DNA of 64,000 bases. It comes from Chimonanthus salicifolius. Taxonomy: Eukaryota; Streptophyta; Magnoliopsida; Laurales; Calycanthaceae. Position numbers and translations under genes: made by a program. The stretch is from NCBI GenBank assembly GCA_013350335.1, contig CM023535.1, forward strand, positions 26,132,617 through 26,196,616, in the 5' to 3' direction. Shown in pieces: positions 1 through 12,600 of the stretch. Position 1 is the first letter of the stretch. Every line of letters begins with the position of its first letter. The notes beneath the pieces are model-generated. The model made no database searches and was not told where the DNA came from. It worked only from the letters and a program-made list of their open reading frames with translations.

Positions 1-688
1 TGGGACCCAATGGGTCATGGTTGACTTGGTTGACCACCAAGTGAATTCAAGTTTAATTAAATTGGGGCTGAATTAAATTGGAAATGGAATCAAAGAAATG
101 AGTTGATTTTAAGTGAGTTAAATGAGTTGAATTAAAGATATGAGTTGAGTTAAAGAGACGAGTTGAATGGGAAGTTAATGGGACTTTCATCTTAAGTGAG
201 TTAAGTGATAAGATGGAGAGTTACATCTCATGAGACCAAACTCAAAATGGACACACGGTGGAAAGAGTGGGAGTTTCATCTCATGGGATGAAACTCCAAA
301 AGGAATATTAATGAGAAGGTGAAAGGTTTTTGTTGTTACACAAAGTTTATCCATGCATACACGTTGGAGAGATGGGAGTTTCATCTCATGGGATGAAACT
401 CCAAAGGGATCATTATGAGGAAGTTGAATGGTTTTATTGTTACACAAGGTAACCAAGGCTACACGTTGGAAGATGGAGGGGTGTTCCATCTTAAGTGGTG
501 TCTTAGCCAAGCCAAGGGACACTTGGGAAGACACCATCATTATGAGGAAGTTGGAGGGTTTTGGTTGTTACACAAAGTCACCCAAGGCTACACGTTGGGG
601 GATGGAGGGTTTCCATCATGAGATGGAAACCCAAGGGGCATAAGATTAGGAGTTTCACCTCATGGAATGAAACCTCCAAAGTAAGTAT
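1..688 (+). mobile_element. Left part of older family-A gypsy LTR (A')
   Basis: Seen: the first bases (tgggacccaatgggtc) match the young LTR at 913-928, about 224 bp inside it, so this older LTR starts roughly 220 bp before the window. The piece stops at the AGTAT target site used by the young element and resumes at 13521. Taken together 1-688 and 13521-16532 form one diverged LTR in plus orientation. Whether it is a solo LTR or the 3' LTR of a longer element to the left cannot be decided here. No coding capacity was recognised. Confidence 0.85.
300..645 (+). repeat. Three imperfect ~110-130 bp tandem units in LTR A'
   Basis: The block 'atgaggaagttg ... ttgttacacaa ... tacacgttgg ... gatgg' recurs at about 310-405, 411-535 and 537-640. 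Units also carry an inverted repeat, GGAGTTTCATC then GATGAAACTCC with a 6-bp loop, at about 269-296 and 376-403. Related hairpins (gtttcatctc/gatgaaac) occur in the young LTR near 1440-1465 and 1580-1612. This is internal LTR expansion with no coding signal. Confidence 0.7.
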
Positions 689-2066
689 TGTAACACCCTG
701 GGATTTCAAAGTTATCATTTTATATGAAAATATTCATATTTACGGAATTGCCATTGTGATAAAATTGATTTGAATTTAAATGTGTCAATGGCTCAATCAA
801 GACCCAAAGAATGATAGTTTGTTTACAAAACAAATAAATGGATAAGATGAATTTAAACGGGTCAAGAATCATATTTGGGTCAAATTTTGATAAATGGGTC
901 AAAATGGCTAGATGGGACCCAATGGGTCGTGAATGGCATGATTAACCATGGATTGAGTTCAAGCTTAGTTAATTTAAGTTTATTAATTACTTGAGTTTGG
1001 TTTGAGTTGAAATGAATGATGGGTTAAGTTGAGTTGAATTTATTAGTTAAGTTAAATTAAATGAATGACTTAGGTTGGGTGAGTTGAATAAATGAGTTGG
1101 ATGAATATGTATTTTTATTGTGAAGTGTGTGAATGAGAGGGGAAGTGTTTTAAATTCCAATTTTGAGCAAGGAAAAACGTTGGTGCATGGGAGACATTAC
1201 CATGCATGTAACCCCCATTTAGGTGATGAATAAAATGGGAGTTACATTTTTGATGGGAGTTACTTTTTGAAGTCACAAGGGTTGCTAGGGACGTTGGTTG
1301 CATGCATGAGCAATTTCATGCATGTAACGGCTACCATGGAGATATGAGAGTGATGGCTTTGAGAGTTACAAATGCATGAATGAAGGAGGGAATGCAAACA
1401 ATTTACAAGGATATGCATAGGCCGTTGGGTAGCCTTGGAGGTTCATCTCAAAGATGAAACCCCCAAGGAAGGTATTAAGAAATAAAGGTTACATAAAGGT
1501 TTTATATTTAAAATGGTTACATGCATTGGAACCATGAGGATTAACCACCTTAGATGGAAGGTCAAGGGTTAAAAAACGTTGGAGGGTTTCATCTCAAGGA
1601 TGAAACCCCCAAAGGAAATAAGAGTTAAAAATAAATGCAATAGGAGTTACAATTTTTGGGTACCAAAGAGATCACATGGGCTGAATGAAATTTAGCCAAA
1701 GAAGTTTCAGTTTTTCTCTCCCTATCTCTCTCTCTTGGTCGTTCTTTATCTTCCCAAACACTAAGAGCAGCAGCTGGTTAGTGATATGAAATCAGTCCTT
1801 GATTGATTTGTTTCACCAAGACAAAAGCATACCTTGAGCAAAAGAGTTGGCCTCAAGGTATTCCATCCAAAGTCAAAAATTCTATCTCTTTCTCTCTTTG
1901 CCGTTTTCTACCAAGAACAACAGCTGGTTGTTTAAATCAGTCCCTGATCATCAAGGAATCAAGAAGAAGGAGAGGCTAAGAAAGGACAAGGAACAAGCCG
2001 GAGGGAACATCAATTGGAGGAGTCGCGGAAACGGTAGGTTTTTCGATGAACAATTTTTAAATCATG

Positions 2067-3362
2067 ATCCGGCCATTGGATGGCCGAATCTAACAAAGGT
2101 TAAATATTGGTTGGAAGTACATGAATGAGATAAAAAGATGCACCATAGGGTTCGGCCCCATTGGATGGCCAAACCCCATGGAAATAATTGATTTATTTAG
2201 ATGGTTTTTGGAAATTAAAACCATAGAAATATGGGACTGTTTTTAGATGGTTTTAAGTGTGTGTTTTAAAAAGGTTAAAACATAAATAAGGAAGTTTGTT
2301 TTGGACATAGATGAATGATTAAGAAATTCAAAACCAAAGGTCATAGGGTTCGGCCACCATGGAGGGCCGAACCCCATGCAAATGATGGTTTGGTTTTGAT
2401 GAATTTGAAACATATAAACCATGAAGTTGGTGGACTGTTTTGGGTTATTATTTTAAGATGTAAATACATGTTTTAGAATGGATGAAAAACATGGATTTGG
2501 GTGCTGGTTTCAGACCTAAGATGAAGGACTAAATGTTAAAAATTAATCTCATGGTGTTCGGCCAATAAGCATGGCCGAACCCTATGAAATTGGGCTAATT
2601 TTGGAGGGTTGGTTGAAGGTTAAAAACCTGATTTAGATATACAGTTATTACCTGGTTAATTGAGGTTTAAAAACAGTAAACGTAATCATTGGGTTCAGCC
2701 ATGATAGAGGGCCGAACCCCATGTAAAATGATATTGGTTTTCATGTTGAGAACCCCATGGAAACCATGGAAACCATGAAAACCCATGGACTGTTTTGTGG
2801 AATAATTGGGTTAAGTTTATGATGAACATTAGGTATTATTTATATGCTTTGATATAAGAATAATATATGTTGTTTATGGAGTTAGTATGGGTAAGTAATC
2901 GGCCAATATGAATGATGGAAATTGAGCATAAAATCACATTGGTGAGGTTCGGCCATGTGTATGGCCGAACCCCACTAATGGTAATTGTGGGACATAATGG
3001 TTGGTTTATATGAAGATATGGAAGGTTTAAGAAGGATCAAATTAAGTGGTGAGGTTCAGCCGTGTGTATGGCCGAACCCCACTAAAGATGGTTTTATGTT
3101 TGGTGATGAAAGTTAGTTAATTTAAAGCAAAGGTTGGCCTCAATGGCACAATCGTAATTATGGCTGAAATGATCAAAAATAAAATGATCATATGATGGGA
3201 TAAATGGGCTAAAACCAAAGTGGTAAGGTTCAGCCATAATGTATGGCCGAACCCTATCAAGGTTCATTTAGAAGTTTGGGTAATTAGATAGGTTTTAATT
3301 AAATAAATGAATGACCAAAGTTTTAATGGATGAGGTTCGGCTATGGCTTTGGCCGAACCCCA
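2067..3362 (+). repeat. Array of nine GGTTCGGCC...GGCCGAACC hairpins
   Basis: Near-palindromes of the form (A/G)GGTTCGGCC, a 6-12 bp centre often reading atgtgtat or accatgga, then GGCCGAACCC. They appear at about 2067, 2144, 2345, 2555, 2693, 2946, 3054, 3229 and 3334, separated by 100-250 bp of AT-rich DNA. Some left arms are decayed to GGTTCAGCC while right arms are better kept. The same array is in the 3' LTR at about 11030-12325 and, diverged, in LTRs A' and H. Confidence 0.9.
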
Positions 3363-3655
3363 CTAGGTGGTTCTTGGAACATTAAGCTTTGCTGGAAATT
3401 AGGTGGATAAATGATTAACTTACTGCCATGTACATAGGGTATTCGGATTTTTAGAACGGTGAGCGTGCCGTGATCGGAAGACGGTCCAAAGGAAGGATCG
3501 AACAAAGTAAACTATTGTAGGTTTCCTACCTTGTTGTAACCACATAACTTATTTGCTGTTTTATGGTATTTGAATAAGTTATTTGAATCAAATGTTATAT
3601 TTACAAATGGCATGTTTGCATAGACATCTCATGCATGGCATGGGATGATGGTGTT

Positions 3656-3810
3656 GTAACCGGAGGCCACACTCCGTCGGGGCGTCCGAAAGACCACTGT
3701 GGGGTACCCTGATGATGAGAATCCCATCAGGAGGAATCCGGAGGCCACACTCCGTCGGGGCGTCCGAAAGACCACTGTGGGTTACCTTGACGATGAGAAT
3801 CCCGTCAAGT
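3656..3810 (+). repeat. Two-copy ~75 bp tandem repeat
   Basis: Each unit holds CCGGAGGCCACACTCCGTCG, then gggcgtccgaaagaccactg, then a TGATGATGAG/TGACGATGAG step and a CATCAG or GTCAAG end. Two units occur here and again at about 12620-12773. Diverged copies occur in A' (two units, about 15555-15714) and in H (three units, minus strand, about 55480-55735), so the repeat is a conserved part of family-A LTRs. Confidence 0.8.
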
Positions 3811-4554
3811 GATGGCTATGTTGAATGGTGATGGGTGGGACTCATTGCATGTTCATTTCATACATAGCATGTTTTTATGGAATTTTGTCACACATGTGTT
3901 ATTATTATATTATTTGCATGTTTTTGACTAACCATGTGGTAGCCCTATTCGGAAACACTACTGGGCGCGTTGATCTAACGCCCTATCTATATCCTTAGTG
4001 GATGATGCAGGGAAAGGAAAGAACGTGGTTGGAGAAGAGGACCAAGCACGAAAACTTGGGCGTTTTGAATGATTGGAATGGACTATGAATGGATTATTTA
4101 TGGACTTGGTAGTTGATTTATTTGGACAATGTAATTTGTTAGCTAGATGTTGTGGGCATGTAATAATGTAGTTAATTAGATGCTATGGTTTGTTTTATGT
4201 TGGATGTTTGGATTAAACGATTAGTTAAGATCGATTAGTGATTTTGGAAAATAAGTTATGTACTTTGCTATCTAAAAATGGAAATTGGATTAATCATAGG
4301 TTCTATTATAACCTCAGTTAGATCTAGACTAAGTTAATTCCGCAAGATATATATATACCATGGGCGGATCAGTTTTATGGACTTAGTTCATACGCTCATG
4401 GGCTTGGCCAGTTAAGGGTCGGATTTAGAGATCCGAACTTTACTCGCGTCGTGACATTCCGCCCCGATCACTTGTTGATTATTATTATATTTAAAAAAAA
4501 AAGAAAAAACATAAACTCTGAAAATTTAGAGTGAAAAGGGCGGGGTGTTACAGT

Positions 4555-4566
4555 TGGTATCAGAGC
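4555..4566 (+). other. Primer-binding site of element A (iMet tRNA)
   Basis: TGGTATCAGAGC starts two bases after the LTR end (4552). It is the usual plant retrotransposon site pairing with the 3' end of initiator methionine tRNA, where minus-strand DNA synthesis would begin. Confidence 0.9.
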
Positions 4567-4957
4567 GAAACGGGAAGTTGAATCTTCCGAAGTAAGATTA
4601 AGACGGTTTCATGTCTCACTGACGGATAAGAATCCCAACTGACCGACTCTTCGGAGTCCGCTGACTGGGGGCCGGATTAATTTAGTTCGTGGACTTGGAC
4701 TGAACAAATCAAACTGAGAACAACAGTGAAAGATAGCAAAAGTACATTATTATAAATTCATCTATCAAACGTAGCAAAATAGGATATACATTCCCCAATA
4801 CTCCTCAATTGAGAAAAACAAACATAGGGAATTTAGAGACTCTCCCCTCAAAAACAAATAGAAAATCAAGTTTGCTTATTTGGAAATCTCCCCAAAATTG
4901 TGAAAAATACAAACTATACGAGGAAACTAAGTCAATAATGTTTTATGACTTAGGGAA
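4567..4957 (+). other. Untranslated leader of element A
   Basis: About 390 bp between the PBS and the first gag start. Two short overlapping reading frames occur (one from 4809), but they have biased composition and overlap the gag start in another frame, so they are not called as genes. Confidence 0.6.
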
Positions 4958-5254
4958 ATGGCACCAAAGAAAAGGATCCCTCAGAACCAGAAAGGGAAGG
5001 AAAAGGTGTTGCAAATCACGCAACATGAGAAAGTGTTATCACAACACGAAAAATCTGTGCATGAGAAGGAGCCGTCTATACATGAGAAAGAGGTAACCCA
5101 ACTTGATGAGGAGCAAGCTGTTCATGAAAAGTCTCACAATGGGGAAGAATCACAGCACTCTTGGAGGGAAGAGAAGGGGAGTGAGAATGCATCACGGAAG
5201 GAGGAAGAAGGGAACAGTGGTGTACATATACCGCATGTGCCGCCTGAGCTTTAG
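4958..5254 (+). pseudogene. gag: Gag N-terminal segment, element A
   Basis: A 98-codon frame starting MAPKKRIPQNQKGKEK, which is basic, followed by a charged stretch with the triplet His-Glu-Lys five times (for example QHEKVLSQHEKSVHEKE). It ends at an in-frame TAG (5252-5254). The next frame (5270 onward) continues in the same phase, so this is the N-terminal end of gag cut off by one nonsense change rather than a separate gene. A leaky stop is possible but unusual so close to the Gag start. The HEK repeats have no function I recognise. Confidence 0.75.
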
Positions 5255-5269
5255 GGTTTAGTCCAAGCA

Positions 5270-7786
5270 GTGGTAACCTCAGTACTCCAGCAACATATGA
5301 ATGGGAGTGAAAGTTCCAGGGATGCTAGTGACCGGAGTATGGCACGAGAATTTCAACAACAGCGTCCTCCCTACTTCAAAGGGGAAGAAGGGGCTGTCGG
5401 AGCCGAGCATTGGCTGAAGAAGATCACTCAGATCTTAAAATTACTTAAGATCTCGAGTCATACTGACAGGATTTTACTGGCTACTTCACAATTGATAGAA
5501 GATGCCGGTAAATGGTGGGAGGTGGTGGAGAAGCAGAGGGAACTCATACCAGCTAGGGAGAGGACGGCCATGACATGGAATGAGTTTTCAGCAACCTTTC
5601 TGGAACATTACTTTCCGGAGGAGGAGAAGGAGCGACAGACAGAACTTTTTCTGTCCTTGGTACATGGCTCTATGACGGTGGCAGAGTATCACCGTGAATT
5701 TCTCAGTTTATCCATTTATGCATTCTATATGGTGGACACAGAACTTCGCAAGGCAAGAAAGTTTGAGAGGGGTCTACGGCCAAACATCAGGGCCAAAGTG
5801 ACCATATTTAAGTGCACCACATTGGCTGAGGTGGTCAGCAAGGCCACAATAGCAGAACAGGAGTTGAATGCAATAGTACGGTTTGACAATCGTCGAGCTC
5901 CAAGTGGGAGGGGTGGGTTTCAGCCCAACAAGAGGTTCCGTCCGAACTTCAGTAGACCCTCACCATCTACTGGGTCCGCGGAGAGCTTTCGTCCCAACCA
6001 GCCCTCCCCATCTGCATCAGTCACCCAGTCATTCAAAGGGGTGAACAACTGTTTCCACTGTAATCAGCCGGGTCACTTCAAGAGAGACTGTCCAAAGCTC
6101 AATAGGCTCTCATATTCCAGAGGATCTTTCCGTCCACCAGCTAGGCCAGCTAACTCCCGAGGAGGCAGGACATATAATCAGGCGGGACGGGCGCCTACTC
6201 CTACCGGATCTGGACGACTATTTGCTCTGGAACCTCCTGAGGATGTGGATCATTCTGTGATTCAAGGTATGGCCGTTGTCAATAGTTCTTATGCTTACGC
6301 ATTGTTTGATTCTGGAGCATCGCACTCTTTTATATTTGCATCCTTTATAACTGCTACTGGAACACTAGTACAAAAGCTGTCCACCACACTCACAGTAGTA
6401 TCCCCTGTCGGAGACACGTCTTTGGGACTCATATGCACGGCCATAAATACAGAACTCGCTGGACTCAGATTTGAGTTCAATTATTTGGTACTCGACATGA
6501 CTGAGTACGATATTATATTTGGCATGGACTGGTTGGCTGGTTATGAAGCCAATATTGATTGTTATCGCCGAAGAGTGACATTTTGGTCACCCGAGGGAAA
6601 ACAGTATATAGTTCGTGCCGACAAGCAAAGCAGACTGCAGGAAGGGTTGCATCATTTGGTGTTGAACAATATTGTCATCAACAAAGCACCAGTCACTGAA
6701 CTTCCAACAATTGTGAAAGAATTTGTTGATGTTTTTCCAAAAGAACTTCCTGGTATACCGCCTATGAGGGAGCTCAATTTTGAGATCAAGCTATATCCTG
6801 GTACCTCACCAGTGTCTCTACCCCATTATTGGATGGTACCAGCAGAAATGTCCGAGTTGAAGAAGCAACTTGATGAATTACTCAGACTAGGTTGCATTCG
6901 GAACAACACATCGTCATGGGGAGCTCCAGTGTTGTTCGTGAAAAAGAAGGATGGTTCACTTAGAATGTGTGTGGACTACCGGAAGTTAAATCAGCTAACT
7001 GTCCGGAACAAGTATCCTCTACCCAGGATCGATGATTTATTCGATCAGTTGAGGGGATCCAGTCATTTTTCCAAGATTGACCTGATGTCCGGTTATCATC
7101 AAATCCGGGTCAGGGAGGAAGATATCGAGAAAACAGCTTTCAGAACACGGTATGGACTATTTGAATTTGTAGTCATGCCATTTGGGCTTACCAACGCACC
7201 GGCTGTGTTCATGGACTTAATGAACAGAATATTCCGTCCATATCTGGATCGGTTTGTTATAGTGTTCATTGACGATATCCTGATCTATTCCAAGAGTCAG
7301 GAGGATCATGCTGAGCATCTTCGAATAGTATTGAACATCTTGAGACAGAACCAGCTGTATGCCAAAGCAAGCAAATGCGAATTTTGGCTACCTGAGGTCA
7401 AATTCTTAGGGCATGTTATAACAGCAGATGGTATAGCCGTTGATCCGGCTAAGGTGGCAGCAGTAAGTGAGTGGAAAGCACCAAAGAATGTCACCGAAAT
7501 CCGTAGTTTTCTGGGTTTGGCTGGATATCATAGGAAGTTTATCATGGACTTCTCCAAAATTGCATCCCCATTGACTCGACTCACGCAGAAAGGAGTCAAA
7601 TATGAATGGTCAGAGCTGTGCAATCAGAGATTTGAGGAGCTGAAGGAGAGACTTACAACTGCTCCTATTCTAGTTTTGCCGGAAAGGGCAAAGGTTATGA
7701 AGTACAATGTGATGCATCAGGAGAGGGACTGGGATGTTCACTCATGCAACGTGATCGGGTGGTGGCATATGGTTCAAGACAACTAA
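5270..7786 (+). pseudogene. gag-pol: Gag-protease-reverse transcriptase, element A
   Basis: 838 codons. Residues about 30-210 are the gypsy-type capsid region (Retrotrans_gag); 261-274 form a CCHC zinc knuckle ([14 protein letters not shown]); the retropepsin motif DSGAS starts at Asp347; reverse transcriptase spans about 500-700 with Asp604 in [10 protein letters not shown] and the catalytic pair Asp668-Asp669 in FIDDILIYS. It would package RNA, process the polyprotein and copy RNA to DNA in virus-like particles. The frame is normal to about nt 7684, then shifts: the RNase H start continues in the frame one base back from about 7687. The last ~33 residues of this frame are out-of-frame translation. 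Confidence 0.9.
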
Positions 7787-8235
7787 AGATACATGAACGC
7801 CTCTACCCCACACATGATCTGGAATTAGCTGCGGTGGTCTTCGCTCTCAAAAGCTGGAGACACTATCTATATGGGGAGAAGTTTGAAGTATTTTCAGATC
7901 ACAAGAGCTTGAAGTATTTATTTGATCAGAAAGAGCTCAACCTGAGGCAACGCAGATGGATGGAATATCTGGCGGACTATGAATTTGCGCTCCGATATCA
8001 TCCGGGAAAGGCCAACAAAGTGGCGGATGCTCTCAGCCGCATGTCTCATGCATCAGTGGCATGTTTGATCAGGACTGAATGGGAGATGTTGAATTCCATT
8101 CGTGAGTTTAATCTATACATCACAAACCATGGGAGTATGTACAATTTGATCATACGATCCAACATGGTTACAAAGATTGAACAGGAGCAACGAACAGATC
8201 CGGAAATGGCAAGAGACATGGGCCAAGATGTCTAA
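7687..8235 (+). pseudogene. pol: RNase H segment of pol, element A
   Basis: Reading from about 7687 in the frame after the shift shows the gypsy RNase H core: a Cys-Asp-Ala-Ser block at 7708-7719, [40 protein letters not shown] and the terminal VADALSR. These acidic residues would degrade the RNA strand of the RNA/DNA hybrid. The shift at about 7685-7689 looks like a one-base loss in an AAAGGG run. A second shift at about 8209-8213 moves the reading to the integrase frame, and this frame ends at TAA 8233-8235. Confidence 0.85.
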
Positions 8236-8296
8236 TGGCGAGGTTGTACCGGATTGGGAATTACGACCAGGACAAGGTCTTATGTTCCGGGGTTGA

Positions 8297-9589
8297 ATTT
8301 ATGTGCCAAGAAGCTGCAGAAAAGAATTATTGATAGAGGCACATCAGAGCAAGCTGTCCATTCATCCGGGTAGCACAAAAATGTATCATGACTTAAAAAG
8401 ACATTATTGGTGGCATGGACTCAAGAAGAATGTTACAGACTACGTGGCTCATTGTTTAACTTGTCAGCAGGTTAAGACGGAACATCAGAAGCCACCAGGG
8501 TTACTCAAACCCTTAGCAGTGCTGGAATGGAAATGGGAGCACATTTCCATGGACTTTGTGACGGGGTTGCCGAGGTCCTCGAAGGGCAATGACGCTATAT
8601 GGGTTGTGGTAGACCGATTGACCAAGTCCGCGCATTTTATTCCTATCAAGATGACGGATTCATCAGAGACATTGGGTCGGAGATATATCAAAGACATCAT
8701 CAGACTACATGGTATCCCACAGACTATAGTGTCTGATAGAGATGGCCGATTTACCGGCAGGGTATGGCAGAGCATGCAGTCGGCCATGGGAACCGATCTA
8801 CTTATTAGCACAGCATTCCATCCACAGACCGATGGACAATCGGAAAGAACAATACAAACGTTGGAGGACATGTTGAGGGCGTGCATGCTAGACTTCAAAG
8901 GTGGATGGGAGGATCATTTGCCATTGGTGGAGTTTTCTTATAACAATAACTACCAAGCAAGCCTCCAGATGGCACCATTCGAAGCTTTGTATGGTAGACC
9001 ATGCAGGTCACCAGTGTGCTGGACCGAGGTCGGCGAACCTGCACTGATAGGACCTGAGTTGGTTGCAGAAACTACTGCACAGATCCAGTTGATACGTCAA
9101 CATTTGTTGACCGCACAGAGTCGGCAAAAGAGCTATGCTGATAAAAGGAGGAGGTTTCTCGAATTTGATGTAGGAGACATGGTATTCTTGAAGGTCTCGC
9201 CACGAAAAGGGCACATGAGATTTGGGAAGAAAGGAAAATTGTCGCCAAGATATGTGGGACCGTTTTCAATTATCAGAAGGATGGGAGATGTAGCCTATCA
9301 GTTGGCACTTCCTTCGCAATTGGCGTCTCTACATGATGTATTCCATGTGTCGATGCTGAGGAAGTACAACCCTGATCCGTCTCATGTTTTGAATGTGCAA
9401 GATATAGATGTGCAAAGCGATGTCACTTATGTCGAGAAGCCGGTCAGAATATTGGAGAGTGAGCAAAGGGTGTTGCGTAACCGAGCGATTCAGTTCGTCA
9501 AGGTGGTATGGGATCGACATGGTGTTGAGGAAGCCACTTGGGAATTGGAATCGGAGATGAGAACATCTCACCCTGAATTGTTTGTATGA
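8297..9589 (+). pseudogene. pol: Integrase with chromodomain-like tail, element A
   Basis: An open frame follows an in-frame TGA (8294-8296); counting from the ATG-type start at 8303 it is 428 codons. His21, His29, Cys51 and Cys54 form the HHCC zinc-binding domain. The catalytic triad is complete: Asp84 (MDFVTG), Asp145 (VSDRDGRF) and Glu181 (GQSERTIQ), with the canonical 35-residue D-E spacing. The last ~55 residues (PVRILESEQRVLRN...VVWDRHGVEEATWELE) resemble the CHDII chromodomain of Tekay/Del elements, thought to direct integration to chromatin. The catalytic core itself looks intact; only the connection to upstream pol is broken. Confidence 0.92.
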
Positions 9590-9651
9590 TTTACTTTGAA
9601 ATCCTACTTCGTTCGATTTTCGGGACGAAAATTATAAAAAGAGTATTGTAT

Positions 9652-12600
9652 TGTAACACCCTGGGATTTCAAAGTTATCATTTTATATGAAAATATTCAT
9701 ATTTACGGAATTGCCATTGTGATAAAATTGATTTGAATTTAAATGTGTCAATGGCTCAATCAAGACCCAAAGAATGGTAGTTTGTTTACAAAACAAATAA
9801 ATGGATAAGATGAATTTAAACGGGTCAAGAATCATATTTGGGTCAAATTTTGATAAATGGGTCAAAATGGCTAGATGGGACCCAATGGGTCGTGAATGGC
9901 ATGATTAACCATGGATTGAGTTCAAGCTTAGTTAATTTAAGTTTATTAATTACTTGAGTTTGGTTTGAGTTGAAATGAATGATGGGTTAAGTTGAGTTGA
10001 ATTTATTAGTTAAGTTAAATTAAATGAATGACTTAGGTTGGGTGAGTTGAATAAATGAGTTGGATGAATATGTATTTTTATTGTGAAGTGTGTGAATGAG
10101 AGGGGAAGTGTTTTAAATTCCAATTTTGAGCAAGGAAAAACGTTGGTGCATGGGAGACATTACCATGCATGTAACCCCCATTTAGGTGATGAATAAAATG
10201 GGAGTTACATTTTTGATGGGAGTTACTTTTTGAAGTCACAAGGGTTGCTAGGGACGTTGGTTGCATGCATGAGCAATTTCATGCATGTAACGGCTACCAT
10301 GGAGATATGAGAGTGATGGCTTTGAGAGTTACAAATGCATGAATGAAGGAGGGAATGCAAACAATTTACAAGGATATGCATAGGCCGTTGGGTAGCCTTG
10401 GAGGTTCATCTCAAAGATGAAACCCCCAAGGAAGGTATTAAGAAATAAAGGTTACATAAAGGTTTTATATTTAAAATGGTTACATGCATTGGAACCATGA
10501 GGATTAACCACCTTAGATGGAAGGTCAAGGGTTAAAAAACGTTGGAGGGTTTCATCTCAAGGATGAAACCCCCAAAGGAAATAAGAGTTAAAAATAAATG
10601 CAATAGGAGTTACAATTTTTGGGTACCAAAGAGATCACATGGGCTGAATGAAATTTAGCCAAAGAAGTTTCAGTTTTTCTCTCCCTATCTCTCTCTCTTG
10701 GTCGTTCTTTATCTTCCCAAACACTAAGAGCAGCAGCTGGTTAGTGATATGAAATCAGTCCTTGATTGATTTGTTTCACCAAGACAAAAGCATACCTTGA
10801 GCAAAAGAGTTGGCCTCAAGGTATTCCATCCAAAGTCAAAAATTCTATCTCTTTCTCTCTTTGCCGTTTTCTACCAAGAACAACAGCTGGTTGTTTAAAT
10901 CAGTCCCTGATCATCAAGGAATCAAGAAGAAGGAGAGGCTAAGAAAGGACAAGGAACAAGCCGGAGGGAACATCAATTGGAGGAGTCGCGGAAACGGTAG
11001 GTTTTTCGATGAACAATTTTTAAATCATGATCCGGCCATTGGATGGCCGAATCTAACAAAGGTTAAATATTGGTTGGAAGTACATGAATGAGATAAAAAG
11101 ATGCACCATAGGGTTCGGCCCCATTGGATGGCCAAACCCCATGGAAATAATTGATTTATTTAGATGGTTTTTGGAAATTAAAACCATAGAAATATGGGAC
11201 TGTTTTTAGATGGTTTTAAGTGTGTGTTTTAAAAAGGTTAAAACATAAATAAGGAAGTTTGTTTTGGACATAGATGAATGATTAAGAAATTCAAAACCAA
11301 AGGTCATAGGGTTCGGCCACCATGGAGGGCCGAACCCCATGCAAATGATGGTTTGGTTTTGATGAATTTGAAACATATAAACCATGAAGTTGGTGGACTG
11401 TTTTGGGTTATTATTTTAAGATGTAAATACATGTTTTAGAATGGATGAAAAACATGGATTTGGGTGCTGGTTTCAGACCTAAGATGAAGGACTAAATGTT
11501 AAAAATTAATCTCATGGTGTTCGGCCAATAAGCATGGCCGAACCCTATGAAATTGGGCTAATTTTGGAGGGTTGGTTGAAGGTTAAAAACCTGATTTAGA
11601 TATACAGTTATTACCTGGTTAATTGAGGTTTAAAAACAGTAAACGTAATCATTGGGTTCAGCCATGATAGAGGGCCGAACCCCATGTAAAATGATATTGG
11701 TTTTCATGTTGAGAACCCCATGGAAACCATGGAAACCATGAAAACCCATGGACTGTTTTGTGGAATAATTGGGTTAAGTTTATGATGAACATTAGGTATT
11801 ATTTATATGCTTTGATATAAGAATAATATATGTTGTTTATGGAGTTAGTATGGGTAAGTAATCGGCCAATATGAATGATGGAAATTGAGCATAAAATCAC
11901 ATTGGTGAGGTTCGGCCATGTGTATGGCCGAACCCCACTAATGGTAATTGTGGGACATAATGGTTGGTTTATATGAAGATATGGAAGGTTTAAGAAGGAT
12001 CAAATTAAGTGGTGAGGTTCAGCCGTGTGTATGGCCGAACCCCACTAAAGATGGTTTTATGTTTGGTGATGAAAGTTAGTTAATTTAAAGCAAAGGTTGG
12101 CCTCAATGGCACAATCGTAATTATGGCTGAAATGATCAAAAATAAAATGATCATATGATGGGATAAATGGGCTAAAACCAAAGTGGTAAGGTTCAGCCAT
12201 AATGTATGGCCGAACCCTATCAAGGTTCATTTAGAAGTTTGGGTAATTAGATAGGTTTTAATTAAATAAATGAATGACCAAAGTTTTAATGGATGAGGTT
12301 CGGCTATGGCTTTGGCCGAACCCCACTAGGTGGTTCTTGGAACATTAAGCTTTGCTGGAAATTAGGTGGATAAATGATTAACTTGCTGCCATGTACATAG
12401 GGTATTCGGATTTTTAGAACGGTCAGCGTGCCGTGATCGGAAGACGGTCCAAAGGAAGGATCGAACAAAGTAAACTATTGTAGGTTTCCTACCTTGTTGT
12501 AACCACATAACTTATTTGCTGTTTTATGGTATTTGAATAAGTTATTTGAATCAAATGTTATATTTACAAATGGCATGTTTGCATAGACATCTCATGCATG

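Larger units (their letters stand above)
689..4552 (+). repeat. 5' LTR of element A
   Basis: 3864 bp with 9-bp terminal inverted repeats (TGTAACACC/GGTGTTACA). It contains a pyrimidine-rich stretch near 1712-1745, an array of GGTTCGGCC/GGCCGAACC hairpins (2067-3362), a two-copy tandem repeat (3656-3810) and an A-rich stretch just before its end. No confident TATA box was chosen. It pairs with 9652-13515 with about six substitutions and no indels noticed. Confidence 0.95.

Noticed and set aside
187..773. Overlapping short frames on both strands at the left edge
   Set aside because: They follow the LTR tandem repeat; the peptides repeat themselves and match nothing known.
1847..2128. 93-codon plus-strand frame, also at 10810-11091
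   Set aside because: Identical in both LTRs of element A because the LTRs are identical. No domain, and it overlaps the hairpin array; probably a chance frame in the transcribed LTR.
4555..4566. tRNA genes at TGGTATCAGAGC sites (4555, 24703, 38282)
   Set aside because: These are only 12-base primer-binding sites next to LTR ends; no cloverleaf surrounds them.
9008..9571. Minus-strand frames under the element-A integrase
   Set aside because: Antisense shadows of a strongly supported integrase frame.
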